Shown: positions 42,251 through 53,593 of the stretch, one piece after another
Layout of the letters: every line of letters begins with the position of its first letter
Numbering within the stretch: the first letter of the stretch is position 1
Notes under the pieces: generated by a model
What the model was told of the DNA's origin: nothing
What the model saw: the letters and a program-made list of their open reading frames with translations, nothing else
Database searches by the model: none
Program-made: the position numbers and the translations under genes
Assembly: GCA_013146195.2 (NCBI GenBank)
Contig: CM028377.1
Location: 103,383,547-103,447,546, forward strand
DNA: 64,000 nt
Source: Codonopsis lanceolata
Taxonomy: Eukaryota; Streptophyta; Magnoliopsida; Asterales; Campanulaceae
Direction: 5' to 3'

Positions 42251-43081
42251 GTGGAATACGTTGAGGAACCTGAGCCCATGCCCAAGGAATTACTGAATCA
42301 ACCTAAGCCCCAGGTTCAAGAATTGGAGGAAGTTGACATGGCTCCACCGGGTTCGGAGCCTAAGCCTATTTTTATATCTAAGGACCTTGCTCTGGGTGAA
42401 AGAGAGAAGTTATTGAGTTTGATTAGACAATACATTGATGTCTTTGCTTGGTCTTATGAGCAAATGCCGGGCCTGGATTCAACTCTTGTTACGCACAAGC
42501 TGCATGTTCAGCCCGGAGTCAAGCCTGTTCGTCAAGGGATGAGGTTCTTCAAGCCAGAATTGGAGCTCAAAATCAAGGAGGAAGTAGAGAAACTGCTTAA
42601 GGTGGGTTTCATTGAGCCAATTCAGCATCCCGTATGGCTTTCCAATATTGTGGTTGTAGGGAAGAAGCAGGCAGACCAGATCCGAGTTTGTGTGGACTTT
42701 CGGGATCTTAACAAAGCATGCCCCAAGGATGAGTTCCCTTTGCCAAGTATCGATGCTTTGATTGATGGCACAGCGGGTTGTGAAATGTACAGTATGATGG
42801 ATGGATACAAGGGGTATAACCAGATACAGATGGACCCGACTGATGCTGCCAAGACCGCTTTCCGGACCCCTCTGGGGAACTTTTATTATAAGGTCATGCC
42901 TTTTGGCCTTAAGAACGCGGGTGCCACTTATCAACGAGCCATGATGGCTATTTTCCATGATTTATTCCATCGCATCATGGAATTTTATGTAGATGATTTG
43001 ATAGTGAAATCTCGAGATAAGGGTGATCACCTCCGAGACTTAGAAAGGGTATTGGCAAGGTGCCTAAGTACAACCTTCTGA
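42251..43081 (+). CDS. Tat reverse transcriptase domain
   Basis: A continuous frame of 276 codons. It has YIDVFAWSYEQMPG at the start, FIEPIQHPVWLSNIVVV, the RVCVDFRDLNKACPKD block, VMPFGLKNAGATYQRAM, and the catalytic FYVDDLIVKS with the two metal-binding aspartates. This is the most intact part of the element. It is one segment of a polyprotein rather than a free protein and would copy the element RNA inside the particle. Confidence 0.9.
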   Translation: MEYVEEPEPMPKELLNQPKPQVQELEEVDMAPPGSEPKPIFISKDLALGEREKLLSLIRQYIDVFAWSYEQMPGLDSTLVTHKLHVQPGVKPVRQGMRFFKPELELKIKEEVEKLLKVGFIEPIQHPVWLSNIVVVGKKQADQIRVCVDFRDLNKACPKDEFPLPSIDALIDGTAGCEMYSMMDGYKGYNQIQMDPTDAAKTAFRTPLGNFYYKVMPFGLKNAGATYQRAMMAIFHDLFHRIMEFYVDDLIVKSRDKGDHLRDLERVLARCLSTTF

Positions 43082-43224
43082 TGAATCCGCATAAATGTGT
43101 TTTGGGGTTACTAGAGGCAAGTTCCCTGGGCATGTCGTTGATCGCTCGGGGATTCGATGGACGGTGATAAGCAAAAGGCAATTTCGAGCATGCCTCGCCG
43201 ACATCCTCAAGCCTCAAGAGTTTT

Positions 43225-43640
43225 TTGGGAAAGGTAAATTATCTCCGCAGATTTATCCCAGCACTAGCTGAGGTAATTCATCCGATCACTCAGTTGCTAA
43301 AGTCAAGTGTGAAGTATGAATGGAAGGAGGAACACCAAAAGGCTTTTGAAAATATCAAACAAGTGTTAAGTTCTCCGACAATCATGGCTGTGCCCCAGTC
43401 TGGGAAATCTCTCCTTTTATACTTGACTTCTACACCTCGCTCTATAGGGGCATTGTTGGCTCAGGAACAAGATAAGGTGGAGAAGCCGCCTACTACCGAG
43501 CGCACTGTGCACGGTCCGAAGCTCCAGATACCTCTGAGAGAGGCATTGTTTAGCATTGGTGTTTGTGGTGCAAAAACTTCGTCACTACTTCATGGCTTTT
43601 ACTGTGGAAATAGTAACCAAGTGTGACCCAATCAAATACT
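43225..43640 (+). pseudogene. Tat RNase H (retroviral-type pol segment)
   Basis: NYLRRFIPALAEVIHPITQLL (connection) leads into RNase H sequence KAFENIKQVLSSPTIM and LLLYLTSTPRSIGALLAQEQ. A frame break near 43500-43600 separates it from the next domain. Confidence 0.75.
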
Positions 43641-44221
43641 TACTTACCCGAGCCAATCTTGTGGGGAAGGCAGCTAAGTGGTTCTTAATTTTGTCAGAGT
43701 ATGATATGAAGTGTGTCAACCCTAAGGGAATCAAGAGTCAGGCTCTATCTGACTTACTCGCCCGTTTTCCTAGTGGAGAGTATGAACCACCCCTTGAGGA
43801 TCTCCCTGGGGAAGAACTTTGTGCCATGACTGAGCTTACGAAAGGCAAAGAGCCTACACAAGCCAACGAGTGGTTCTTGGATTTTGACGGATCGTCTACC
43901 CGAAAGGGGGGAGGTGCCGGAGTAGTTTTAACATCTCCGGAAGGAGTCGAAACAGCTCGGTCATATAAGTTGAGTTTTACATGTTCCAATAATGAAGCTG
44001 AATATGAAGCCTTGGTGCTAGGATTGATGGAGGCACGGGCACGAGGCATACAAGATTTATGCATTCGGGGTGACTCTAATTTGGTGATCAAGCAAACTGA
44101 AGGGGAATACTCTCTCAAGCATATTCACTTAGCACCTTACAGAACTTTGGTTCAGAAATTGTTGGGGTTATTCAGCTCTGTCCGATTCTCGGGGTGGCCA
44201 ATCGACATCCTGACGCTCTAG
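43640..44221 (+). CDS. second, archaeal-type RNase H of the Tat element
   Basis: After a linker, NEWFLDFDGSSTRKGGGAGV at 43868-43927 begins an archaeal-type RNase H, followed by the NNEAEYEALVLGLMEA block and IRGDSNLVIKQ. The aspartate in DFDGS, glutamate in EAEYEAL and aspartate in GDSNL fit the DED catalytic residues. A second RNase H of this type after the normal one is diagnostic of Tat elements. The domain is in one open frame with the preceding linker (from 43556) and truncated by a frameshift at 44221. Confidence 0.85.
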   Translation, partial: LLTRANLVGKAAKWFLILSEYDMKCVNPKGIKSQALSDLLARFPSGEYEPPLEDLPGEELCAMTELTKGKEPTQANEWFLDFDGSSTRKGGGAGVVLTSPEGVETARSYKLSFTCSNNEAEYEALVLGLMEARARGIQDLCIRGDSNLVIKQTEGEYSLKHIHLAPYRTLVQKLLGLFSSVRFSGWPIDILTL

Positions 44222-44374
44222 CTACTCTTGCCTCCAAGATTATGATGGAAGGGAATGAAGCTCAAATCATTGTGGTGAACTGCACGACTCCAGCATTTTG
44301 CAATCTTACTTTGAGCCCGCCTGCCACCGATCAAGGCACCTATTATTAAGCAGCTGGAAACTAAGGAAGGGAGT

Positions 44375-45886
44375 TTGGGTTTATCAGAGCTTAGCAAGTT
44401 CTTTTTGTTGCAAGGAGAATTGTACAGGAAGAATCCGAGTGGTCATCTCTCTAGATGTATCGGCTTGGCCGAGGCCAAGGAACGGATGGAGGCTATGCAT
44501 GAAAAAGCTTGTGGAGCAAGTGATATCCCTCTTTATCGCCGAAGTTCGCGTGAAGGGTACTTTTGGCCGATATGGCACGGACGCGAGCCAAGTCCAACAG
44601 CATGCTCTCACTGTAAGAGTTTCCCAACCTTTAAAGAGGTTTGTTTGGTGGAGGTGAATGAGGATTGGCGTGTTCCCTACATTGACTATTTGGTGAAAGG
44701 AAAGCTGCCCGAGGACAAAAATGATGCCTTAGCTATCAGAAAACGGGCGTTCCGGTACTTCATGTTGGAGGAGCAGCTCTTCAAGAAAGGTTATCATGGT
44801 CGTCCTCTTCGTTGCATACAGGGGGAAGAAGTCTCGATTGTGTTGAAACAGACTCATGAGCTAGGCCATATTGGGGGAGCTAAATTGTATGATCAGCTTA
44901 TGACTCTAGGGTATTATTGGCCGACTATGGAAAGTGACTCTGCTCAGTTTGTTAGGCAATGTGATCCATGCCAGAAGCACGGGAATTTGATCCATGCCCC
45001 GTCTGTGCCTCTACACTCTCTATCAACTCCATACCCATTTCATACATGGAGCTTAGATTTGATTGGAAAGGTAACTCCCGCTTCTAGAGGAAAAATATGG
45101 ATCTTGGTAGCTGTAATCCTACACCAAATGGGTCAAGCCATACCACTCCTGAAAGCCACGGGTTCGCTTATTGCCAATTTTATTCTGGAGTACATTGTTT
45201 GTCGTTTTGGCATTCCAAGTGTCGTCATCACAGACAATGGAAAGCAGTTTATACATGGGGAAGTTAAGGCATTGATGGCTCGTTACAACATCTCACACAA
45301 GTTTTCCACTATAGCCTATCCGAAGGGTAACGGGCAGGCTGAGGCAACCAATAAGACACTTCTTCAGATTTTGGCCAAATTACGAGATGATTATCCTGGG
45401 GCATGGGATGACAAGATCCCTTTGGCATTATGGGCATACAGAACTTCCAAGCGTCGACCTACACAGTTTACTCCTTTCTCCTTGGTGTATGGAGCAGAGG
45501 CAGTGCTACCCGTTGAGCTAGCGGTCCCTTCAGCCCGAATGGCATTGCAACACCAGCTCATTCCAGACATGCGCCCCGTGCAGCTAGAGGCTTTGGATGA
45601 ACACAGGGACAGAGCCAAGAAGCACTTCAATGTGTATACTAGGCAGCTTGCTCGCGCTTATGATACAATGGTTAAGCCAAGACAATTCCGAGAAGGGGAC
45701 TTGGTCCTAAAGACCGCTACTCATGTCATTCGAAATATGTCAGCTCCAAAATTCACTCCTAATTGGGAAGGCCCCTTTATTGTTAAAGAAGCTCATGGTT
45801 CGGGGTACTACAAAATATGTAAGCCAGGGGAGGAAGATAAGTGGTTCCCGATCAATGCCAAGTGGTTGAAGCTTTACTATCCTTGA
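44375..45886 (+). CDS. Tat integrase, long open frame
   Basis: 503 open codons up to TGA at 45884-45886. The HHCC zinc finger (THELGHIGG, then CDPCQKHG) spans about 44840-44980. The DDE core has aspartate in WSLDLIG (45050), aspartate in VITDNGKQF (45235) and glutamate in GQAEATNK (45340), followed by PLALWAYRTSKR. The C-terminal part contains FREGDLVLK and GPFIVKEAHGSGYY. All catalytic residues are present. It would insert the cDNA copy into nuclear DNA. The first ~70 codons come from the frame-broken junction upstream. Confidence 0.9.
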   Translation: MGLSELSKFFLLQGELYRKNPSGHLSRCIGLAEAKERMEAMHEKACGASDIPLYRRSSREGYFWPIWHGREPSPTACSHCKSFPTFKEVCLVEVNEDWRVPYIDYLVKGKLPEDKNDALAIRKRAFRYFMLEEQLFKKGYHGRPLRCIQGEEVSIVLKQTHELGHIGGAKLYDQLMTLGYYWPTMESDSAQFVRQCDPCQKHGNLIHAPSVPLHSLSTPYPFHTWSLDLIGKVTPASRGKIWILVAVILHQMGQAIPLLKATGSLIANFILEYIVCRFGIPSVVITDNGKQFIHGEVKALMARYNISHKFSTIAYPKGNGQAEATNKTLLQILAKLRDDYPGAWDDKIPLALWAYRTSKRRPTQFTPFSLVYGAEAVLPVELAVPSARMALQHQLIPDMRPVQLEALDEHRDRAKKHFNVYTRQLARAYDTMVKPRQFREGDLVLKTATHVIRNMSAPKFTPNWEGPFIVKEAHGSGYYKICKPGEEDKWFPINAKWLKLYYP

Positions 45887-46463
45887 GTCAATGTTGTCTG
45901 GGATGCATTCTCCACGTTGAAATCGGGTAGTGATTTTAAGTTTTCTTTTTGAATAAAGATGAGTGGCTCGAGTCTTTAGCTCGTCACTCTTAGTATTAGT
46001 CAATGCTTTGTGTATCTTGCAAAGGTATTGAACATTAATAAAATGCACGGGATAGCTCAGGTCATTTACTGGCTCCCACGCTTATATTTTTTGTTATGAT
46101 TCTTGAATTGAATACCGGATCAGACTGCACTATCCCTTTGTACAATAATTCTTTATAGAGAATTTCATGGGTTAAATTCTCCGAGTTCAGTTGAGGGAAG
46201 GTTCTCCGGATCACCTCTTCAGGGTCAACAGCCTGCTAAAGAAGTTTTCCGAAAAAAAAAGCCAAAGGCTTGACTTAAATGCATAAAAAGTAACATTGCA
46301 CTCCAATAATTGAATAGCCTTTGGCTGAATAAAAAGTGCAAGCGCTGGAAAGAATATTGAAAATGCAAAAAAAAATCAACCCAAAGAGAATTGTAGTCTA
46401 CAGTTCCTACTCTACTCTTTAACATAAAAAGTAACTATGGGTTAAAAAAATTTAACTATGCAA
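45887..46463. other. spacer between sense pol and antisense gene
   Basis: Non-coding, converging 3' ends of the sense polyprotein and the antisense gene. No hairpin terminator is expected in a plant element. AATAAA motifs near 45951 and 46037 could be polyadenylation signals for the sense unit. Confidence 0.4.
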
Positions 46464-48228
46464 CTACTCTAGTGTATAGCGAGGAATCAAGCTTAAACTG
46501 ATCGAGCAGTTCACAAGTGTCATAGCATCACGACCAATCTGAGCCTCCACTTCCTTCACTTTAGTTTCTCGAATGGTACGCAGGTCACTTCTCATCTGCC
46601 TTGCTTCCTTTAGCTGATGCTCCAATTCTGCTTCCTTAGCTGAAATAGCTTCAACTTTGGCATCAATATCAACCAATTCTTGTAAAGCTGGATTCTTCGA
46701 TTTCAATTCAACAACCTTTGCTAAATGCTTGAGAGCCCAAGACAAGTTACACTTTAGCATGGACTGCGCGTCTTGCAATGAGCCTCTTAGGCTCACTATC
46801 TCATCTTCACCCAATTGCCCAATAATAGTGGAGAGAAATTGTCTCATCCATCGACAAAATACAGACAAACCAGTTTCCCAACCTAAAGCACTATGAAATC
46901 CCATTTCAGTAAAGGTGTCCGGAAATTTTGCATCTATAGCAACGAGGAGCTTCCAATCTGATTCACTCACCTTATGCCCTTTCCAACTAACCAAAGCAGA
47001 AGAAGACCCCTTACCAACATCTGAACGTGGGTTGATAAGTATTGGAGGCTCTATGTTGTTAGGTTCTTCATCAGTGTGAGTACCAGCATTAATTTTAGGT
47101 GTTGATGTCATTTGTGCTTGAACATCGATACCATCGTCACCTTCAGATTCTTCCACAACCTCTTCATCATCTAGTTCCGGAAGCTTGTTCAGATTTGGTT
47201 CAGATTCCATGCCATGCCAATCATCAATGGGTTCCTCGAAATTCCCTACCCCATGCTCCTCACCCTTGCTTCGACTATGGCTATCATTATTTGAGGACTC
47301 ATCTTCTACTTCATGCATTCGATTACCATCTATGTCTACAATTTCTGAGAAAACTGGGCGGAACACTATCCGCATGTCAGCGTAATACTCTTCACATGTG
47401 CAAAGTCCTTGCCTTTACCATGCTTGGATGACGCCGCACCTGCTTTGTCCACTAAAGATTTTTCAATGACTTTTCGCTTTGGGGCCCGCTCCTTAACATC
47501 TCTCTGAACCTGTTCCAGGAGTACGTAACTTAGCAGGATGGTACCCAGAAAAGGGGAGATTGGGAGAGGTAGAAAAAAAGAACAAGGGATAAAAAAAAGA
47601 AGAAAATGTGGATAGAGGCTTACTCGTTTCTTTCCCAAAGCTGAGGGCACGACACCTTTACTGGGAATCGTTGTCACCACCTCATCCTTCTTTCCAGATT
47701 TGGGGGGGTCATCTTCAAAGTCTATGTATTTGCTTTGCGGACCTATCCAGCTGTCATCCCTAGCAGGTGGAATCTTCATAAGTCTGTTATTCTTAGCCAA
47801 TGGGACCAACTCCGACGGAGGCGTTCGCTCTTGTGTTGACTGCAAGTAGCTAAGAAACCCTACACTTTGTGAAACCCAATATGATCGAGCACCAAGGGTC
47901 CTCTTCAAATGCCGAGTTGCGGCTGGAAAGAACAATTGCCCCATGTGGCATGCTTCGTTCAATAAATTGCTCTTAAGGAACCGACGAAAACTTTCCTTGT
48001 ATGTTCTTTTCACAATGGCCGATCGAGGAGCCTGCTGGTCAAATCCACACTGTCGGGCACATCTTTGAGGACTATACACGCGGGAGACCCCATCCTCCAC
48101 ATCGTTATACGTGGGCAGCCATGAAGGATAAGCATTACACAAGACATACATATGCCGTCCCGATTGGTTAGTGGTGTGTAAATGATTTCATTGTAGTCTT
48201 GGGCCCGTAAAAGGAGGAGCTCATGCAA
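46464..48228 (-). pseudogene. antisense gene of the Tat element, C-terminal part with coiled coil
   Basis: Minus-strand frames 48228-48010, 48151-47366 and 47375-46464 continue the mobile-domain gene at 48309-49431. A probable intron lies at about 47620-47513, with GTAAGC and GAACAG ends. The 47375-46464 segment is acidic (EVEDESSNNDSHSRSKGEE, then ELDDEEVVEESEGDDG) and then forms a charged, heptad-like helix near 46700-46530 (VEAISAKEAELEHQLKEARQ). Two frameshifts, near 48150 and near 47370, prevent a single protein. The function of such retroelement antisense proteins is unknown. Confidence 0.6.
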
Positions 48229-48308
48229 TTCCTAGGAACGGAAGAATACGGACGGAAGTGAAACGACTTTTCATCATCTATGTAATTTTGTAGCTCAAAC
48301 ATGATTTC

Positions 48309-49431
48309 TTATCCCAAAGAAGGTGCTCTCGGCAGTACATTATCTCGCTTCTTCAAATCGTTTCTGGGTGGAGCAAGGTGTGGAAAATGCTCAAAAATCC
48401 ACATTTGAATCAACGACATGGGAAGAAATCCACGTAAGTCAAAGCGGCCAGCGGAACTTTTAAAGCCAAGTACTATATGGTCCAATCGGGAATAAAGGTT
48501 GCCTAATATCATTGCTGCCAGTGGAATCCTTTTGCCCAAGGATAGACGTACTGCCAAATCTGCATATGCCTCAACTGGTCCGTCGCCCGGAGATCCAGGC
48601 ATCAAGAACTGGCTGATCAATGCTAAAATATAAGCTGCTAAGTGATTCTTATGTCGTATGAACTCCCCGAAGCGAGGAGTTAGCATAATCACTTAAGCAA
48701 TATCTTTGCCACCCTGGAAAATCTTTCTTGTTGCTAGCATCGACAAGACTCCTCCTCCAACTAGAGCAGTTAGCTAACCATTCTTTAACGGTTGCAATTG
48801 CCTCTTCTTCTTCTTCGGAGCAAGGATCTGCCAAAGAGAATTCCCCAACATAATCAAGACTCGCAAGTTCAACTATATCCTCAAGCGTAAAAGTTATTTC
48901 CCCCCAGCCAGTTATGATAGTGTGTGTGTCGATACTCCACCGCGAGAGAATCAGATTTAGATGATCTAGATTCTTGTTCAGGCGCAATGTATGGAATGCC
49001 CTGACAAGATCATAAAGTCCACTGATTTCGAGTTTCCACATAGCCGAGTTGGCTAAAATGAAGTCCGTCCACTTTTCCCATTCACCAGCTCCTCCGCTAG
49101 GACCCATCAGTTGCACGAAGCACCATGGGAAATCACCTCGCTCAATACGCAAACGAAGGAACGAGTCTCCTTCAATGTACGCTATCTGACCCTCCGTTGG
49201 CTCTTCTCCAGTAGTAATGGGTTTCTCAACTGGTTCACCCTCCTCAGAAAAGTCTTGCACTACTGACCAGAACACGTCATCATCACCAAACACCGGGGAT
49301 CTATGGTACATACTCTCGGGCGGCATACTTTTCAAATCTGATTCCTTGCCTTTGCCCTTCGCTGGCGGCACACGAACGCATCCAAGGTCAATTTGCGCTT
49401 TTGTCGGGGCAGGACCAGATCTTACCATCAT
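48309..49431 (-). pseudogene. antisense plant-mobile-domain (PMD) gene of the Tat element, N-terminal part
   Basis: ATG at 49431 opens a 260-codon frame. It contains RAFHTLRLNKNLDHLNLIL, then SRWSIDTHTIITGWGEITFT and LEDIVELASLDYVGE. This matches the retroelement-type plant mobile domain (WxxxTHTxxxxxGExxxTLEDIxxLxxLxxxGE). A one-base shift near 48690 moves to the frame read at 48692-48309 with LISQFLMPGSPGDGPVEAYA, VRLSLGKRIPLA and LGNLYSRLDHI. PMD domains also occur in host MAIN/MAIL proteins that help silence transposons. A Ser/Pro/Lys-rich N-terminus precedes the domain. There is no signal peptide. Confidence 0.7.
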
Positions 49432-51160
49432 CTTAAAAAAAAATCAAAGGGGACAACAACTCAGTGTCTGATGCAGAGGCCGTGAATAGAGAGGGGATAC
49501 AAGTATATATATACTATTTCTATCATTCAGGTTGTTTTAAGTGGATATATTTTTTCCTTCGACAAGTCTGAACGTACAGTTGCAAGGATTAGTTTCTCCT
49601 CGAGGAAATCATTTTAAAAAAAAGGTGATAGCACGTTAAAATAAAGGGACGACAAAGCGGCTATTTCATATACTATTTGTTGAGTAAAGCTTACTCGTCT
49701 TGGGTCTACAATAGAACAACTCCCAGTATTCTTCTGGCAGTGGATTACTTGGGAACTCATTGAAATGATAATGAATGGTTACACTGAGAGAAGGATAACA
49801 GAGATTTAATTGCCAAGTTTCAGATGCATGGTATTCAAGTTTTCTGGAAATACTACTGGCTGAACATCTCACATTTTTTTTATCAGAAGGTTCAACCATA
49901 TTACTAGCAGGTCTCTGCTTAGATTCAGAATTTCATATATCACAAGACAAGGTTCAGAAAATTCATAGCAGCAATTTTTATTAGACTCGAGACATCTCAT
50001 GAATTTCAGAATTATGGAATGGATTGCGATACCTCACCAATGGCACAAAAACTGAGTTTTTTTTTTTCGAAACAATTCAAAAATTTTGAAACAAGAAGCA
50101 GAATCACAACAGCAGCTTATCCAATACGGAACAAATTGCAGACAATTACTGGGCTAATCAGGAAAGAACTTGGATAAATTACAAAGTGGAACAGAAAGAA
50201 GCAGTACAGTAACATCATTGGAACTCAACAACGATATACTTGGGGTCAAAAAGAGTTTGCAAGTTTTTCAACTTACTTGCTTCGTCGATTCGCTGCCCAG
50301 GGATTGCAACAGTGCACAAAGAAATTTCTGGAGAATTAAAAGAGGTGCTGAGAAGTATACTCTTTACAGCAGCCTTGTCTTCGGTAATGAAAATTGCTTG
50401 AGAAAGAGTCCCTTCGCAAAAATTTGATCAATGGTGGAAGACGGTGTATCACAATCCTTAGTCGCAGCCTTGGGGTTGTAGCAACGGCAACATGAAAGAC
50501 AGGGAGGGCACTCAGAATAATGTTTGGAAGTACATGTGAGACTTTTCCCTGGCCTTATATCTATATATATATATATATATATATATAGACCCAAAGTCCC
50601 AGTTGCCTAAACCCACCAGGAAAAGGTTTTCTTGCGTAAGATAATTGTATGCGGAAAGGAAACCCACTTTTTCCGAAACCCATTCAGAGAAGGATTGTTG
50701 AAGCTTAAGGATTTCTTTGCTCATAAACTCCCTGTTGAAGGATAATTCCTCATACCGAAGCCCCAAGCTAATGCTGCCTTTATTATGGATGTTCATCCCT
50801 CTTTCCGATAGAACCGAAACCGAAACCCACGTACAGAAAATCACAGGTTCAAACTTCACCTTGGCGGAACCTTCAATTACAATAACTCATCGTCTTCGAA
50901 GCCCTGTTTGTTGAAGTCTCCTGACTCCTCAAGCCGAAACCTTGCTGGAAAAGGATTAGGGCGCAGAACCAGCGAGTTCGCAAGGTCGCCTTGGGTGATG
51001 TCTTCTCTTGCCGTGCCTTGGTTTTGCGAAGTTAGGGTTCGCCTCCGCCGCAACTAAGTCACGAAGGTTTCGTTCTGAAGATTTCGTTGAAACCTCCTAT
51101 TGAAGCCGGCCCGAAATCTCTCATACATCGCGTGCGCTCTGTTTATTTGAAGCCTTTTAT
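49432..51160. other. Tat interior, antisense leader region, no domain recognised
   Basis: Several minus-strand frames of 60-115 codons (for example 50859-50512) show no domain. They lie upstream of the antisense gene and may be its leader and promoter. A (TA)n array lies at 50562-50586. Confidence 0.35.
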
Positions 51161-51299
51161 CTCAGACCTATTGTTTAACTAAAGCACCTGAATAAAAAGA
51201 AATTGCTGCCTAAACCCTTTAAAGTATATAAGTACTTTTACCTAAAGCCCCTTGACTTGAAACTTCTCTTGCAGAGGTCCTTTATTTTCAATTTATCTT

Positions 51300-51640
51300 G
51301 TGATATACCAAAGTCCCTGCAAAGTTTACTTGGGTATCTAAACTCCTTCGGTAAATAACAAATTTTATCTGAAGCCCCTAAACTTTTATCTGAAGCCCCT
51401 GCAAAGTTTACTTTGGTGCCTGAACTCCTTCAATGAATAACAAATTTTATCTGAAGCCCCTGCAAAGTTTACTTTGGTACCTGAACTCCTTCAATAAACA
51501 ACCAATTTTATCTGAAGCCCCTAAAGTTTCATCTGAAGCCCCTGCAAAGTTTACTTTGGTACCGGAACTCCTTAAATAAACAACCAGTTTTATCTGAAGC
51601 CCCTAAGAAGGCAAGACTTGGTACCTAAACCCCTTTTGCA
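51300..51640. repeat. tandem repeat in Tat 3' region, 61/82-bp alternating unit
   Basis: TGCAAAGTTTACTTTGGT begins units at 51318, 51400, 51461 and 51543, each followed by ACTCCTTCAATAAATAAC and TTTTATCTGAAGCCCC. Alternate units carry a 21-bp internal duplication of the TTTTATCTGAAGCCCC end. Confidence 0.9.
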
Positions 51641-51889
51641 ACTTATTAACCATAGACAGAGTTAATGCTCAAGACTGAACCTTTGAATTCCGAATCACTT
51701 AACCTAAAAACCTAAACCCAAGACTTGAAATTCTCAAGCTAATCACTTCGACTCAACTCCAGCTTTAAGACAAGTATATGAGAGAAGAATTATTAACTGC
51801 AGACGAGTTATATGCCTAAACCCACATTCTATTTCTGAGTCTCCAACCCTCATACTCAAATCCAAGGAATCAGAAATTGACTTCAGAAA

Positions 51890-52200
51890 TCGAAGTCCAG
51901 AAATTCACTTGAAACCGAAGTCGAATTCACTCGAAGTCGAGTTGAGTTCGAAACTCCATATTTCACTTCGTAAGTTCGGACCGACTTTAAACCGAAGTCT
52001 GCACTGACTTAAACCGAAGTCCGAAATTCACCAAATTGAAGTTCGAATTCACTTCGTAAACCGAAGTTGAACTTGACTTTAAACCGAAGTCCGAGTTGAG
52101 TTCGAAACCGAAGTTAAATCGACTTTAAACCGAAGTCCAGAATTGACTTCAGAAACTGAAGTCCGGAAATTTACCACAGAAATTGAAGTCCAGAAGTTGC
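51890..52200. repeat. short irregular repeat based on AACCGAAGTC
   Basis: Over a dozen copies of (A/C)CCGAAGTC(C/G)GA and the reverse-like TTCACTTCG, some as CTTTAAACCGAAGTC. Confidence 0.85.
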
Positions 52201-52528
52201 GTTCCGAAATTGAGTTTAGGCATGTATTTTTGCCGGGAAAATTTCAAGGGTTAATAAAAAAGGGGGAATGATAATTGTTGGCTTCTTCAAACCCACACAT
52301 TAAGCAATTCTTTTGATTCTACTTGCGGACACCCTCAGAAGTGAATGTCCACACGCAAGGGGACAACAGGTGAAGAATTACTAAGGTAAATAAATCTCAA
52401 GGGGACAATCTAAACTAAATCTTCCAAGGGAGATTTAAAAAAAAAAAACAAACAAACAAACACAAACAAAAGAAAAGCTTCAGAAATATTCCCTATGATA
52501 TTCGAGATCGCAATGGGAGTATCATATG

Positions 52529-52655
52529 GCCAAGCTGAGCAAGAATGTTCGGTTATGGAATTTTATGATTAACCAAGCTGAGCAAGAATGCTCGGTTATG
52601 GAATTTTATGAGTAACCAGGCCGAGCAAGAGCGTTCGGCTATGGAATTTTATACG
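52529..52655. repeat. three tandem copies of a 44-bp unit
   Basis: Copies start at about 52529, 52573 and 52617 with CCAAGCTGAGCAAGAATGCT followed by CGGTTATGGAATTTTATGA. The third is changed to CCAGGCCGAGCAAGAGCG. Confidence 0.9.
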
Positions 52656-52686
52656 TGCAAACCCTTACTTTGTAATGCTTCCCACG

Positions 52687-52698
52687 CAAGGGGACAAA
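52687..52698 (+). promoter_or_regulatory. polypurine tract of the Tat element
   Basis: AAGGGGACAAA directly precedes the 3' LTR. Nearly the same CAAGGGGACA occurs at about 52356 and 52399, so there are three candidate tracts. Confidence 0.7.
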
Positions 52699-53593
52699 TG
52701 TAGTAGGGATTATGCCACGTCACTCTAGGTGATTACCACGTAATTACCTAGTTTCCCCGAACTAAGACCTATCGTACGAGAACGTACTAGGCTCCGGGAA
52801 ATAGCCTAAAGGGGGGCCGAGGTCGAGTGCTTTTAGCCTAAGGGTAATGATGCCCAGACCTACTCGCCGCACCAGGCTTTATTAATGGTCTCCACGAGCA
52901 ACTGGCCGAGGGTCAAAACGCTCGATGACATCTTGCTCGACCCTATGAGAATCGAGTTGGCCCTAGAGCCCCGATCTCGAATATTAGGGTTCCAAGGAAC
53001 TAACTCTACGCCTAAGGTAAGGGCAACAACTTACCGCTAGCACTTACATCCGTCAAGGATGACCCTTAGGGCACTACCGGTGATTTACTCTAAGTGCAAC
53101 GGCAGTTCAGGGTCCATGAACCCTTACAAGGCCGGTTTTGGGAACCTCTGGGGTTATTGGTTTGGTGGTGAAGTCAAGAGAAAGTCGCACCCGTTGTATG
53201 CATGCGATACCACGCACGCACGACGCAGTGTGACTGATCACTAAGAGAGAAAGAGTCGATTGTGGTCCCCACTTATGGGACACTTGTCTTATGATCATTG
53301 CATGATCAATAGGATGATGACACCTAGCTAGGAATATTCCATGTGTCATCCTACATTCACTATAAATAGAGGTGAAAACCTCATTTTCAAGGATCGATAA
53401 TCATTTGATTGAGAACCTAGTGAGTACTAGAGAGAGAACTCTCGACATCGACTTTTGCGCCTCTTTCTCTTTGTTTGATCGGTCCTTGGCTTCCACCCCG
53501 ATCCTACACTCTTTGAGGTTCTTTGATAGCAACGTGTCACGCGACTCTTTACCCCAAAGACACATCACACCCTCCGGACACTCACATTCTACA
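52699..53593 (+). repeat. 3' LTR of the Tat element
   Basis: 895 bp, same ends as the 5' LTR (TGTAGTAGGG to TTCTACA). A TATAAATA box lies at about 53362. The LTR ends 473 bp from the GH5 stop codon. Confidence 0.9.

Larger units (their letters stand above)
38570..53593 (+). mobile_element. 15-kb Tat-clade Ty3/gypsy retrotransposon with antisense gene
   Basis: Two LTRs bound gag, protease, reverse transcriptase, RNase H, a second archaeal-type RNase H and integrase in sense, then an antisense plant-mobile-domain gene, tandem repeats and a polypurine tract. The dual RNase H and the long extra 3' region identify the Tat group. Size is in the range known for Tat elements. The flanking pentamers CTATG and AGTTA do not match, so there is no target duplication. 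Coding regions are interrupted by frameshifts. Confidence 0.9.
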
